A stretch of 64,000 bases of DNA, taken from assembly GCF_001650195.1 (NCBI RefSeq), contig NZ_LXYR01000020.1, positions 17,231 to 81,230 on the forward strand, read 5' to 3'. This document shows, in pieces, positions 1-8,996 of this stretch. The position numbers were made by a program, and so were the translations under genes. The stretch is from Phormidesmis priestleyi BC1401. Its GTDB lineage: Bacteria; Cyanobacteriota; Cyanobacteriia; Leptolyngbyales; Leptolyngbyaceae. The notes beneath the pieces were generated by a model. That model saw nothing but the letters and a program-made list of their open reading frames with translations, searched no databases and was not told the DNA's origin. Each line of letters opens with the position of its first letter. The stretch's first letter is position 1.

Positions 1-156
1 GATTGCGTCAAGTCTGCCGCCGACGTAGCAGACTACGATCGCGATCATCTCAGCCTGCTCCTCAATGGAAATGCGCTGGCGTTATATGGCGATCGTTTAC
101 GTCAATCAATGCCAGAACATCTATCAACCGCAGCGCTGGTCGGTACTAGAGGCTAG
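1..156 (+). CDS. C-terminal fragment of an unrecognised protein
   Basis: Frame 1 is open from the left edge to a TAG at 154-156, giving the last 51 residues of a protein that starts outside the window. The tail contains LLLNGNALALYG, which loosely resembles the C-terminal N-A-x-x-L-(Y/F)-G pattern of some amidohydrolase-superfamily enzymes. That resemblance is too short to support a function. HIP1-like CGATCG words and normal codon use suggest real coding sequence. It is followed by a perfect hairpin at 181-204. Confidence 0.5.
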   Translation, partial: DCVKSAADVADYDRDHLSLLLNGNALALYGDRLRQSMPEHLSTAALVGTRG

Positions 157-180
157 ACGCATTGATTTGCATCGCCTTTA

Positions 181-204
181 TTGAGGGCACAGCAGTGCCC
201 TCAA
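181..204. repeat. Perfect 10-bp inverted repeat (hairpin)
   Basis: TTGAGGGCAC and its exact reverse complement are separated by AGCA. The hairpin lies 25 bases after the stop of the preceding gene, so it may act as a transcription terminator, although no T-tract follows on either strand. Confidence 0.55.
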
Positions 205-309
205 CCCACTACGCCGACGAGGGCTAAACGGAGCCGAAGCCCAATCCAACGCACAGACACTCCATAAACTGTCCTTAGTCAGGAACGGGTGGCACGCAAG
301 GGCGGTCAT

Positions 310-334
310 GTTACATAGACTAGAGAAATGTAAC
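310..334. promoter_or_regulatory. Candidate operator palindrome upstream of the permease gene
   Basis: The 7-bp half-sites GTTACAT and ATGTAAC are exact inverted copies separated by 11 bases. They lie 9 bases before the GTG at 343 and 45 bases before the ATG at 379. The spacing does not fit the GTA-N8-TAC NtcA consensus. A dimeric regulator site is inferred only from symmetry and position. Confidence 0.3.
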
Positions 335-342
335 CTGTAGAT

Positions 343-1629
343 GTGTCCAGAATTACCCTTCCGTCTCCCCTCTTGCCAATGGCATCGATCGCCCGCAAAA
401 ATCTCTTTGAAGACATTCCTCGGTTTATCGTCGCTCAGGCAGGCATCGTGTTTGCTGTGAGTTTGGTGACGATTCAAGTCGGCATTCTGAAAGGATTCAC
501 TCGATCAACGGCGCTTTTAATTGATCAATCCAGTGCCGATCTGTGGGTTGCCTCCAAAGAAATGGTGCATCTGGAGTTGACCTCTCCGATCGCGGCTGAG
601 AAAGTCGTTCAGGCTCAAAAAGTTCCTGGGGTTGAACGAGCCGAAGCATTGATGATCCGATCGAGCGTTTGGCGCAGCGATTCGGGACTCATTACTCCAG
701 TCAGAATTTTTGGCTTTGATCCCGACAGTCGCCTGTTTGCTGGGTGGGCTGTCTCCCAGGGCAAACTGAGTGCAGCAAAACAGCCATTTAGCGTTTTGGT
801 CGATCGCTCCAGTCTAAAAAATTTGGGGCAAACGCAACTGGGCGAGCAAGGTAAAATCGGGACGCTTCCCGCTCGGATTGTAGGGCTATCTCAAGATACG
901 CAGTCGATCGTGTCTAGCATCTTTATCTTCACCTCGCTAGAAAATGCCAATGCCTACGCCACCGCAGGCTTAAACACGTCAGTGAGCTGCACTCGGCAAA
1001 CCAAAGGCGATCTCACCTGCACTAATAATTTCGAGAATGCTCCTCTAGATGGGGTGGCTGCACCCCTTACAACTCCTCGCAGTCTCAGCATTTCTGATCC
1101 CATCTCCTATGTGTTGGTTCGCGCTAAAGCGGGGCAAGATTTGCAGCAGCTAAAACAACGCTTAGAAGCTGCCCTCCCCAACACGCGGGTCTACACTCAA
1201 GCAGAAATCGCCGACCAAACCCGCGTCTATTGGTCAGACCGAACGGGAGTCGGATTTATTCTCAGCTTGGGGGCAACCGTAGGATTTGTAGTAGGCATGG
1301 TGATTGTCGGTCAAATTCTCTACTCATCCGTGACTGACCACGTACGCGAGTTTGGAACTCTTAAAGCGATGGGCGCGTCAAATTGGGTTATATACAGCGT
1401 GATTTTAGAGCAAGCAATGTGGATGGCACTTTTAGGATACATCCCTAGTATGGCGTTCTGTCTGGGGCTTGGAGCTTGGACCCAAACCGCTAAGGGCATC
1501 ATGATCCTAATTACTCCCGCTACAGCAGGGGGGGTTTTTATGTTGACGGTCGTTATGTGCGTAGGATCTGCTCTTTTTGCGGTGCAGAAAGTTACACGCG
1601 TCGATCCGGCTATCGTTTTCAAAGCTTAA
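343..1629 (+). CDS. FtsX/DevC-like ABC transporter permease
   Basis: This 428-residue inner-membrane permease has the MacB/FtsX layout: an N-terminal membrane segment (about residues 26-50), a large extracytoplasmic domain (about 50-295), then three helices near 300-330, 350-380 and 390-420. LKAMGASNWVIY after the second helix is the coupling segment typical of DevC/FtsX permeases. The listed start is GTG 343; ATG 379 (residue 13, MASIARKNLF) is equally credible and closer to the usual DevC N-terminus. The extracytoplasmic domain has an extra segment with two close cysteines (CTRQTKGDLTC). The ATPase gene follows after 236 bases, so the two probably form one exporter. A DevB/HlyD-type membrane-fusion partner is not present here. 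Substrate unknown. Confidence 0.85.
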   Translation: MSRITLPSPLLPMASIARKNLFEDIPRFIVAQAGIVFAVSLVTIQVGILKGFTRSTALLIDQSSADLWVASKEMVHLELTSPIAAEKVVQAQKVPGVERAEALMIRSSVWRSDSGLITPVRIFGFDPDSRLFAGWAVSQGKLSAAKQPFSVLVDRSSLKNLGQTQLGEQGKIGTLPARIVGLSQDTQSIVSSIFIFTSLENANAYATAGLNTSVSCTRQTKGDLTCTNNFENAPLDGVAAPLTTPRSLSISDPISYVLVRAKAGQDLQQLKQRLEAALPNTRVYTQAEIADQTRVYWSDRTGVGFILSLGATVGFVVGMVIVGQILYSSVTDHVREFGTLKAMGASNWVIYSVILEQAMWMALLGYIPSMAFCLGLGAWTQTAKGIMILITPATAGGVFMLTVVMCVGSALFAVQKVTRVDPAIVFKA

Positions 1630-1865
1630 TGAACGCTGTAATATTTCTTAACAACTACGAGATGAGCCGTCTACGATCGTTAAAGTTCCATTCTTTCCCT
1701 AACAGAAACTCAAGCAGTCTAGGTAGACTAGATATATAAGCGAGAATTCTGACAAACTTCTGGATCTCATCTCTTCAGTGCTGTATCTATCTCTCAGAAG
1801 TCAAGCTTGTGAACTGCTCCCCACACGCTGCTGTCTAAAAATCCTTTAATTCAATAGATTAACGA

Positions 1866-2633
1866 ATGACTGCTACCCAAATCGATTTATTGCAAAGTGC
1901 CGGGAGTGCTTCTCAAGCCAATCTCTCTATCAGTGCTGAGAGAACAGAGGTCAACGCGATCGTGGCTCGTGGCATAGAAATGATCTATCAATCTGGAGCC
2001 GAGCGGTTTCGGGCATTAAAAAACATCGACTTAGATGTCAAGCGTGGAGACATTCAGCTTTTAATGGGTCCGTCTGGCTCTGGCAAAACGACGTTACTCT
2101 CCATTTTGGCAGGCATTCTCACCCCCACCGCAGGGAGTGTAAGCTTGTTAGGAGAAGAAATCTTTAAGCTATCTGGCTCAAAATTGGCGCATTTTCGGCT
2201 CCAAAATATTGGCTTTATCTTTCAGGGATTTAATCTATTTCCGGCGTTGACCGCCATAGAAAATGTTGAAGTCGCCCTCAATCTCAAAGGCATTCGCAAA
2301 GGGGCAGCTCGCCAACAGGCGCTAGGCTTGTTAGACCAAGTAGGTCTGTCACAGCAAGCAAAACGGCACCCTCAAGATCTTTCAGGAGGGCAAAAGCAGC
2401 GAGTTGCGATCGCTCGTGCCCTAGCTGGAAATCCGCGTTTAATTATGGCAGACGAACCCACTGCCGCCCTTGACTCTCATAATGGTCACGCGGTCATTGA
2501 GCTACTGCGAAATTTAGCTAAAGAAAAAGGGCGCACGGTTTTAATCGTCACGCATGATCCTCGAATTATTGATGTGGCTGATAGTGTGGCTTATCTAGAA
2601 GATGGAGTCTTGAAGGCGGGCGCGCACCGCTAG
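1866..2633 (+). CDS. DevA/LolD-like ABC transporter ATP-binding protein
   Basis: This 255-residue ATPase has a complete set of ABC motifs: Walker A GPSGSGKT (residues 68-75), a Q-loop in FIFQGFNLFPAL, signature LSGGQKQR, Walker B LIMADEPTAALD, and switch histidine in VTHD. The FQGFNLFPxLTxxENVE wording is typical of the MacB/LolD/DevA group that energises FtsX-type permeases, matching the upstream gene. About 30 residues precede the ABC domain, so the true start could be internal (for example ATG 1980, MIYQSG). It ends 69 bases before the convergent histidine kinase gene. Confidence 0.9.
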   Translation: MTATQIDLLQSAGSASQANLSISAERTEVNAIVARGIEMIYQSGAERFRALKNIDLDVKRGDIQLLMGPSGSGKTTLLSILAGILTPTAGSVSLLGEEIFKLSGSKLAHFRLQNIGFIFQGFNLFPALTAIENVEVALNLKGIRKGAARQQALGLLDQVGLSQQAKRHPQDLSGGQKQRVAIARALAGNPRLIMADEPTAALDSHNGHAVIELLRNLAKEKGRTVLIVTHDPRIIDVADSVAYLEDGVLKAGAHR

Positions 2634-2702
2634 CGAAGAGACTTACAAAAGCTTTCTTTTAGTAGGATAGATCGCAAGCAGAAGCCGATCGACACAGAAT
2701 AT

Positions 2703-5294
2703 CTATTGACTGGAATAAATCGGAATTTCAATCCAAAATTCTGTGCCGTGCCCGGGCTGAGAGTGGCACTTGAAAACGCCTCTGTGTTTCTCAACGACGA
2801 TCTCGTAGCTGATTGAAAGTCCTATTCCGGTGCCTTTGCCGATCGGCTTGGTCGTAAAAAACGTCTCAAATATTTTGTCCTTTACGTCTTCAGGTATTCC
2901 CCGTCCGTTATCGCTGATGCGGATTACGACTCGATCGCTTCCTAATCGCTCAGTGCGAATCGAAATCATGGGCACGCTCACGGGGTCCAAGTGTTCTTCG
3001 AGAGCGTCGATCGCGTTGTTGATCACATTCATAAACACTTGATTAAGCTGTCCGGCATAGCACTCTACGACTGGGAGATCGCCATAGTCTCTGACTAGCT
3101 TAATGTCTACAAAGTCTGACTTTGCTTTGAGGCGATGCTGCAAAATCAGCAGTGTGCTGTCGAGTCCTTCATGAATGTTGACGGGTATCATCTCTGACTG
3201 ATCGAGCCGAGAAAAATTTCTGAGAGATAAGACAATTTGGCGGATGCGATCGGCTCCCACTTTCATCGAGGTCAGCGTCTTGGGAAGGTCTTCGGTGAGA
3301 AAATCTAGGTCTATTGCATCGATCTGTTGCGCCACTTTCTCAGTTGGGTTGGGATAACAAGCTTGGTAAGTATCCACCAAGGTGAGCAGGTCACGGGCAT
3401 AGTCATTGACGGGGTTAAGATTGCCATAGATAAAGTTAACCGGATTGTTGATTTCGTGAGCCACGCCTGCCACCAACTCACCCAAGTTCGACATTTTCTC
3501 GGTTTGAATTAGCTGACTCTGAGTTTTACGCAGATTGTCAAATGCCTGCGAGAGTTGTTCAGCTTGCTGTTGAGTGTGCGCTAGCAGGTCGGCTTGCTCT
3601 AGTCCAACCCCTAATTGAGCCGCTACTTGAGTCACAAACTGAATCTCTGAGGGCTGCCACTCACGAGCTTGGCTACACTGATGAACGCAGAGCAACCCCC
3701 AAAGTTCATCTCCTTTAATCAGAGGTGCTGTGAGAAGCGCTTTGATCTGAAATTGGTCAAGCGTTTCTAGAAAGCAGTCTTGTATTCCAGCCTTGTGAAT
3801 ATCGGTGACGGTGTGAACGCGCCCCTGCCGATATCTTGTTGCATAAGTATCGCCAAAGCAGTGGTCATAAATTTTGACCGTGAGGGCAGATAGAAATCCT
3901 GGCAAAACCTCTTCTGCAACAAATTCGCCTGTGTTGAAATTTGAGTTGGGGTCTAAGCGATAAACGCCGACGCGATCGGCACTCAGCAATCGCCTCAGTT
4001 CGCTTGTGACGGTTCTAAAAATTGTGCTGAAATCTAACGACTGCCGCATTTTGGTGACGACTTCAAACAAAATGCGCTGCTGTTCGGTTGCTTGTTGCAG
4101 TTGAGTAGTGCGTTCAATCACTTGGGCTTCTAAACTGGCATTGAGAACGTGTAGCTGGTGGTGCATCTCATGCTGCTGAAAGGCAGTCGCAAACTGGTTT
4201 CCCAGCGCCTGAGCTAGCTCAATATCTTCGGGCATCCACTGATGCACCTGTTTAGAGACGACTTGAGTACGAAAAATGCTCAAATATCCCAGCAGGCGGT
4301 GGCGATACCAGAGTGGCATCATCAGCACGCCTCGCACTGATGTTGCACTAAAAGCAGATTTCACCTCCTTAAAGTCTGGCTCGTAGTGGAGGTCATCGAT
4401 CGCCCAAACTTGAGCCTCTCTCAGCTTGAAATGGGTTTGCCAAACGCTGCACTGCTCAATCAAATGATAGGGCGGCTCGTCAGGAAAATTGGGTTGAACG
4501 CCATAGGTGTAGAGTCGAATATTGTTACTAGGCGCGATCGAGCTTTTGGGCGATGGCGGCTTGTGCACGTCTAAAGGTTCGGCTTGAATCCAAAGTCTGC
4601 CGCCTGACCCTTGAAGCGTGGCAACCGTTTCTTCTAGAGCGGCTTGTAGCTCGATCGTCGATAGCGAATGCAGCAAACTAGAGATGCGCTGAACAGCGGC
4701 TTCTCGATCGGTCATCTCGCAGACATGACGCATCAAACTAGACTGCGCGATCGCCATTGACAACTGATCGACTACCCACTGCACGGTTTGAACGTCACTC
4801 TCTAAAACGTCGTGAGACTCAAGGTAATGGGAGACGACTAAGCCCCAAAGCCCGTTTTGGGAGACGATCGGCACAACCAGCGAAGACTGTACGCCCATCT
4901 CATTCAGGGGATTGAGATGATCGAGTTCTGCGGGGCGATATTGAATCGGTTCAAACCCGGTTTCGTCATTTTGCCAGCGACTTTGCCCGATTTGCCCAGA
5001 GGTGACATTGACGATCGATCGAACCTGCGACTCGATCAGCAATTCTTGCGCGTCGGCAGAGATATCGTCGGCTGGAAGCCTTAGACCTAGCAGCGATGGC
5101 AAGCGATCACCTCGAATCGATTCGGCAATCACCTGACCGCTTTCATCTGCGTGGAATTGGTAAACGGCAACCCGATCGCTGTCTAAAAACGCCCGAACGT
5201 CTGTCACGGTTGCAGTGAGAAGGTCTTTTAACGGGAGCGATCGCTGAATGCGATGGGTGAGGCGGCGCAATAACTTTTCTTGCTCAAGGCTCAT
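2703..5294 (-). CDS. Three-GAF histidine kinase with a DXCF-type cyanobacteriochrome-like third GAF
   Basis: 863 residues, no membrane segment. GAF1 (about 18-185) is phytochrome-like, but Asp125 occupies the usual bilin-Cys position before His126 (DHLNPLNEMGV). GAF2 (about 205-370) is divergent. GAF3 (about 408-565) reads YDHCFGDTY (Cys479) and DCFLETLDQFQIKA (Cys507), the two cysteine positions of DXCF cyanobacteriochromes, 28 residues apart. Coiled coils lie between GAF2 and GAF3 and before the kinase. The transmitter has the H-box LVAGVAHEINNP (His613), N-box NVINNAID (near 756-763), G1 DNGRGI (795-800) and G2 GKGTGIGLSI. No receiver domain is attached, so the partner regulator is elsewhere. 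The gene is convergent with the ABC pair and divergent from psb27. Kinase assignment is firm; bilin binding is inferred. Confidence 0.93.
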   Translation of the reverse strand: MSLEQEKLLRRLTHRIQRSLPLKDLLTATVTDVRAFLDSDRVAVYQFHADESGQVIAESIRGDRLPSLLGLRLPADDISADAQELLIESQVRSIVNVTSGQIGQSRWQNDETGFEPIQYRPAELDHLNPLNEMGVQSSLVVPIVSQNGLWGLVVSHYLESHDVLESDVQTVQWVVDQLSMAIAQSSLMRHVCEMTDREAAVQRISSLLHSLSTIELQAALEETVATLQGSGGRLWIQAEPLDVHKPPSPKSSIAPSNNIRLYTYGVQPNFPDEPPYHLIEQCSVWQTHFKLREAQVWAIDDLHYEPDFKEVKSAFSATSVRGVLMMPLWYRHRLLGYLSIFRTQVVSKQVHQWMPEDIELAQALGNQFATAFQQHEMHHQLHVLNASLEAQVIERTTQLQQATEQQRILFEVVTKMRQSLDFSTIFRTVTSELRRLLSADRVGVYRLDPNSNFNTGEFVAEEVLPGFLSALTVKIYDHCFGDTYATRYRQGRVHTVTDIHKAGIQDCFLETLDQFQIKALLTAPLIKGDELWGLLCVHQCSQAREWQPSEIQFVTQVAAQLGVGLEQADLLAHTQQQAEQLSQAFDNLRKTQSQLIQTEKMSNLGELVAGVAHEINNPVNFIYGNLNPVNDYARDLLTLVDTYQACYPNPTEKVAQQIDAIDLDFLTEDLPKTLTSMKVGADRIRQIVLSLRNFSRLDQSEMIPVNIHEGLDSTLLILQHRLKAKSDFVDIKLVRDYGDLPVVECYAGQLNQVFMNVINNAIDALEEHLDPVSVPMISIRTERLGSDRVVIRISDNGRGIPEDVKDKIFETFFTTKPIGKGTGIGLSISYEIVVEKHRGVFKCHSQPGHGTEFWIEIPIYSSQ

Positions 5295-5527
5295 TGCAGG
5301 TCTTTACCCAAATTTGAGAAGGGTGTCAATACGAGTCAGACAGAGAGATGATTGTTCCATCTGCCATCTCTGGTAAAGAGTATGGGCAGTGCCGCTTCTA
5401 AAATTCACATTCCCTTAAGTGACAAAAGCCTGCCATTTTTTGAACTAATTGAGATCTTGCACCTGATTAAAACCCCTCGTTCGTGGCATTCAACAGCCCT
5501 GAACTGAAGTTCGAGCTAATGGTGGAA

Positions 5528-5588
5528 AGTCCGTCAAAACGGACTGAAGGTCAATTCTAGTCTGCTCTTGAGTCCGTTTCAACGGACT
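5528..5588. repeat. Pair of 18-bp palindromic repeats
   Basis: Two copies of AGTCCGT-N4-ACGGACT lie at 5528-5545 and 5571-5588, each a perfect 7-bp stem with a 4-base loop, starting 43 bases apart. The second runs into TTTTAT and could terminate plus-strand transcripts. They occupy the 436-base spacer between the divergent kinase gene and psb27 (5295-5730); I see no gene in the rest of that spacer. Short AGTCCGT palindromes of this kind are dispersed in many cyanobacterial genomes. Confidence 0.7.
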
Positions 5589-5730
5589 TTTATACTTTCT
5601 GACGGGTAAGATTTATGAGGAAAGCGTGACTTATGGGTTCGATCGTCTATCTCAGTTTCTAGGAGGATGATCCCCTCGTCCCTAATCGCGATAGGATTGT
5701 GAAACTGTCACGTCTCCTCACCCATTGCTT

Positions 5731-6132
5731 ATGAAGCGCTTTTTGTCTCGCATATTGGCTCTGGTGTTGGTCGTAGCGATCGGGCTAACGGGTTGCTCTT
5801 CTGACTCCACGACCGGACTCACTGGAAACTACCGTGAAGACACGTTAGGAGTGATTAGCAGCTTGCGGTCTGCTTTGACACTGCCAGCAGATTCTCCTGA
5901 TAAGGTTACGGTTCGCACAGAAGCCCGTAAAAGCATTAATGACTTCGCTTCGCGCTACCAGCGTGATCCGGCAATTCTAAAACTAAGCTCATTTACGACC
6001 ATGCGGACGGCGCTTAACTCGCTGGCAGGTCACTATAGTTCTTATCCTAATCGTCCGGTTCCCGACAAGCTGAAGACTCGCCTAGAACAAGAGTTTCAGC
6101 AAGTCGAAGTGGCTCTCAAACGGGGAATTTAG
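5731..6132 (+). CDS. psb27: Photosystem II assembly lipoprotein Psb27
   Basis: Psb27 is a lumenal lipoprotein that binds CP43 of PSII intermediates and keeps the oxygen-evolving site open during assembly and repair. The 133-residue product has a signal peptide with lipobox IGLTGC (lipidated Cys22), followed by the family segment NYREDTLGVISSLRSAL and the four-helix body including INDFASRYQRD and SFTTMRTALNSLAGHY. ATG 5731 is chosen over the in-frame TTG two codons upstream because it begins directly with the basic MKRFLSR signal region. Length is normal for the family. Monocistronic: a repeat element follows 58 bases after the stop. Confidence 0.95.
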   Translation: MKRFLSRILALVLVVAIGLTGCSSDSTTGLTGNYREDTLGVISSLRSALTLPADSPDKVTVRTEARKSINDFASRYQRDPAILKLSSFTTMRTALNSLAGHYSSYPNRPVPDKLKTRLEQEFQQVEVALKRGI

Positions 6133-6190
6133 AAATCGAATTTTGAGGATTGAGTTCTGAATTTATTCACAAATCAGAACTCATCAAGCC

Positions 6191-6324
6191 TCTTGCAAAA
6201 GTCCGAAGATGCCCTCATCCCCCAACCCCTTCTCCCAAGCTTGGGAGAAGGGGAGCCAGATTTCAAAATCCCTCTCTCAAGCCTGGGAGAGGGATTTAGG
6301 GTGAGGGCAGGGACTTTTGCAATA
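6191..6324. repeat. MITE-like imperfect inverted repeat element
   Basis: The roughly 134-bp element is bounded by exact 12-bp inverted ends, TTGCAAAAGTCC (6193-6204) and GGACTTTTGCAA (6311-6322). A second inner inverted pair is GCCCTCA near 6211 and TGAGGGC near 6302. The middle holds two smaller hairpins built from CTTCTCCCAAGC/TTGGGAGAAG and CCTCTC/GAGAGG. It has no coding capacity. It closely resembles a dispersed repeat family common in filamentous cyanobacteria (from memory, not searched). It separates psb27 from the convergent deaminase gene. Confidence 0.75.
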
Positions 6325-6354
6325 GACCTATTCTTTTGACTAAACTGCGCCCAC

Positions 6355-7374
6355 TTATGTCTTCATTAAGGTTGTCAGCATCGATGCAGGACGCTGAGCA
6401 TAGTTCCAGGCAAAGGCATGTCGGAATGCGGCATCTTGACAGGCTTGTAGCTGCTCAAACCCGATGATGTCGTGAGTGAGTAGACTTTCATACTCAAACG
6501 GCAACCGGACATCGTGCAGTCCAGCGTTGTCGGTGCAGATAGCAATATCGACCCCGGCATCAAAGCAGCGATCGAACACCAATTTCAGTTGGCGAATGTC
6601 GTCCAGCGTCCCGGTTTTTAAATACGTGGTCGGACACACTTCTAAACACTGTCCCCGGCGAGCCACCTCTTTCAGCAAGTGGGGCTGAAGGAGCGGAATC
6701 TGAATGCCGTGCCCGATTCTCATCAGGTAGGGCAGCAGTTCTGGATAGCAGCCTTCGCTAGTTTCATAGACGTGCCCGGTTGTTTTAATGTTGAGCGATC
6801 GAGCATAGTCATACAATTCGACAAACTCATCGAGCCGTTCGGCATAGTGAGCATCACCGCCTGCCACATCGATCGCGCACACATAGTCAGGAGATTGAGC
6901 GGCTAAATCGACGATCGCTCGGTTCACCTCATAGGGCAATCGAGAGTGCATACAGAGAATTTGGCTGCTGACGATCGGGTACTCTTTAACCTGACTCGCT
7001 TGACCGACGATTTGGACAATTTCCGCCATTTGGTCAATGCGCTGAGACTGGCTTAATTGAGAGTCCGTTCTCAGAAATGGCGTGTAGCGCAACTCTAGAT
7101 ATGCGAGATTCTCAAAAATGTATGCCCCCCGCATTAGACGATAGATGAAATAGGGCAACGCCTCAGCCGTCTGAACCCCCTCAACCAGAGTGTGGAGTTC
7201 TAAATACTCGTCTAACGTGCTGCGAGGTCGAGTATAAAAGTCTTCAAACTCAGAGTAGTCAGGAAAGCGCGCGGCTAACGCAGACTCACTCCGATGCAAA
7301 TAACGCCAAAGCACCCTGGGAACCACCGATCCCCCCAGATGGCGATGTAACTCAGCATATAAAGCCACGAGCAC
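6355..7374 (-). CDS. Adenosine deaminase-like metal-dependent hydrolase
   Basis: The 339-residue TIM-barrel protein of the adenosine/AMP deaminase family has the metal-binding ELHRHLGG motif (His10, His12), then GHVYETSEG in place of the classical HAGE motif with His and Glu kept at the same spacing, VCPTTYLKTG in place of CPTSN, and ICTDNAGLHD in place of the usual TDDP. The first Asp (metal ligand) is retained but the second, which contacts the purine in classical enzymes, is Asn. Metal-dependent deamination is likely, but the substrate may not be adenosine. The start is GTG 7374, since the motif begins only eight residues later. Stand-alone gene, divergent from ccsB. Confidence 0.82.
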   Translation of the reverse strand: MLVALYAELHRHLGGSVVPRVLWRYLHRSESALAARFPDYSEFEDFYTRPRSTLDEYLELHTLVEGVQTAEALPYFIYRLMRGAYIFENLAYLELRYTPFLRTDSQLSQSQRIDQMAEIVQIVGQASQVKEYPIVSSQILCMHSRLPYEVNRAIVDLAAQSPDYVCAIDVAGGDAHYAERLDEFVELYDYARSLNIKTTGHVYETSEGCYPELLPYLMRIGHGIQIPLLQPHLLKEVARRGQCLEVCPTTYLKTGTLDDIRQLKLVFDRCFDAGVDIAICTDNAGLHDVRLPFEYESLLTHDIIGFEQLQACQDAAFRHAFAWNYAQRPASMLTTLMKT

Positions 7375-7605
7375 CTCTTCTGATCTGATGATGTAGTTCC
7401 TCCTATTCTGACGTTTGTAACAAAAGTTGTCTGGCTCCTATTGAACCTAAACGAGAAGAAACCCTAAAGAAGTGGGAATTTTTGCGGGTCAGACAGGGCT
7501 TCGTTTGTGCACTTCCTGGTCACTCCATCACCCCTTACAATGGATCTTGCAGATGTCATGCTGCAAAGACTAGAGATGTAGCTCAGACAAGGGGAGAAAC
7601 ACCGC

Positions 7606-8598
7606 ATGGATTTGGTCGCGCTTCAAGGCATATTAGACAATCTCTCGTTTGCTGTCCTATTCGTCACGATGCTGGTTTATTGGACGGGTGCGGCATTTCC
7701 TCAGATTCCCTATCTACCTGCACTAGGGATGGCAGGAATGGCGATCGCAAATCTCTGCATCGCAACTCTCTTAGGCGCACGTTGGCTAGAGGCAGGTTAC
7801 TTCCCGTTGAGTAACCTCTATGAGTCGCTGTTTTTCCTCGTCTGGGGGATCACGACCATCCATTTGTTTGCTGAAAATATGAGCGGCAGTCGCTTAGTCG
7901 GGGTTGTAACCACACCTGTTGCGATGGCAATCACCGCCTTTGCAGCGTTGACCCTACCTGACGGAATGCAAGCGTCTGCGCCATTAGTGCCTGCGCTCAA
8001 ATCTAATTGGTTAATGATGCACGTCAGCGTCATGATGTTGAGCTATGCCACGCTGATGGTCGGGGCGCTGTTGGCGATCGCCTTCTTAGTGGTGACTCGC
8101 GGTCAGAATGTTGAACTGCGCGGTAGCTCAGTCGGGACAGGTGCCTACCGCGATAAAGCATATCGATTAACTCGATCGAGTGAATCAAAAGTGCCTTTGA
8201 CGACGGTTGCGATTCAAAGCGGCGGGACTGCGGTGCTTTCCGCCCCGACCCAGGCGATTTCGCTATCTCCTCAACGCTTAAATTTGGCTGATACGCTCGA
8301 CAACATCAGCTATCGGATCATCGGCTTGGGGTTTCCGCTCTTGACGATCGGAATTATCGCTGGGGCAGTTTGGGCAAATGAAGCCTGGGGTTCTTATTGG
8401 AGTTGGGACCCGAAGGAAACGTGGGCAATGATTACCTGGCTTGTGTTTGCGGCTTATCTCCACTCTCGGATCACCAAAGGGTGGCAGGGTCGTCGTCCTG
8501 CAATTCTCGCGGCGACGGGCTTTGTCGTCGTTTGGGTCTGCTATCTTGGCGTTAACCTCTTGGGCAAAGGGCTTCACAGCTACGGCTGGTTCCTTTAG
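7606..8598 (+). CDS. ccsB: System II cytochrome c biogenesis protein CcsB (chloroplast CcsA-type)
   Basis: CcsB works with Ccs1/ResB to move heme across the thylakoid or plasma membrane and attach it to apocytochromes. The 330-residue protein has about eight membrane helices and the tryptophan-rich heme-handling motif [19 protein letters not shown] (about residues 258-277). Candidate heme-ligand histidines lie in [15 protein letters not shown] and GLHSYGW. The segment from about 165 to 220 is a non-membrane loop. ATG 7606 follows AAGGGGAGAAACACCGC, a good ribosome-binding site. KGK and tilS follow closely, suggesting one transcript. No ccs1 gene is in the window. Confidence 0.94.
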   Translation: MDLVALQGILDNLSFAVLFVTMLVYWTGAAFPQIPYLPALGMAGMAIANLCIATLLGARWLEAGYFPLSNLYESLFFLVWGITTIHLFAENMSGSRLVGVVTTPVAMAITAFAALTLPDGMQASAPLVPALKSNWLMMHVSVMMLSYATLMVGALLAIAFLVVTRGQNVELRGSSVGTGAYRDKAYRLTRSSESKVPLTTVAIQSGGTAVLSAPTQAISLSPQRLNLADTLDNISYRIIGLGFPLLTIGIIAGAVWANEAWGSYWSWDPKETWAMITWLVFAAYLHSRITKGWQGRRPAILAATGFVVVWVCYLGVNLLGKGLHSYGWFL

Positions 8599-8628
8599 TC
8601 ACTCTCAAACCTTTACGATAAAACCAAT

Positions 8629-8988
8629 ATGGATAACGGCTATAGCCCCTTAAGAGATGACGAAGTGCTGTTCGTCGATCGCGGTCGAGTTCTGATGTCA
8701 AATCCGACGTTTAAGGTCAGTGAGTTTCTGGAGGCTCTGGCTGAAACGATCAATGAGCAAGAAGATAACTGGTCAGAAGAGAATGAAGACTGGTTTGGCG
8801 ATGGTTTGGCGTGTGAAGCGCTGCGATTTGGCACAGGCGGCTGGCAGCGCGGCAAAGTCAGAATTCGCCTAGAATTTGTGCCGGACAAAGAGCTTGGACG
8901 GTTGCCAGAGCGATCGACCGCACCGGGGCGACTTCGCACCAAGCCCATCGAAAACATCTACGAAGATTTAGACGAAGGCACCTATTAA
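8629..8988 (+). CDS. KGK-domain protein
   Basis: This 119-residue acidic soluble protein ends with the KGK-family signature GGWQRGKVRIRLEFVPD (about residues 68-85), known mainly from cyanobacteria and without an assigned function. The N-terminal half is acidic (NEQEDNWSEENEDWFGDG) and no membrane segment is seen. The gene lies 30 bases after ccsB and 8 bases before tilS, so it is probably co-transcribed with both; nothing in the neighbours explains its role. Confidence 0.82.
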   Translation: MDNGYSPLRDDEVLFVDRGRVLMSNPTFKVSEFLEALAETINEQEDNWSEENEDWFGDGLACEALRFGTGGWQRGKVRIRLEFVPDKELGRLPERSTAPGRLRTKPIENIYEDLDEGTY

Positions 8989-8996
8989 AGCCATCC

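Noticed and set aside
178..477. 99-codon minus-strand frame overlapping the permease start
   Set aside because: It runs over the hairpin, the candidate operator and the first residues of the permease gene; composition and lack of motifs indicate a shadow.
5725..5730. TTG start of psb27 two codons upstream
   Set aside because: ATG 5731 directly begins the standard MKRFLSR lipoprotein signal.
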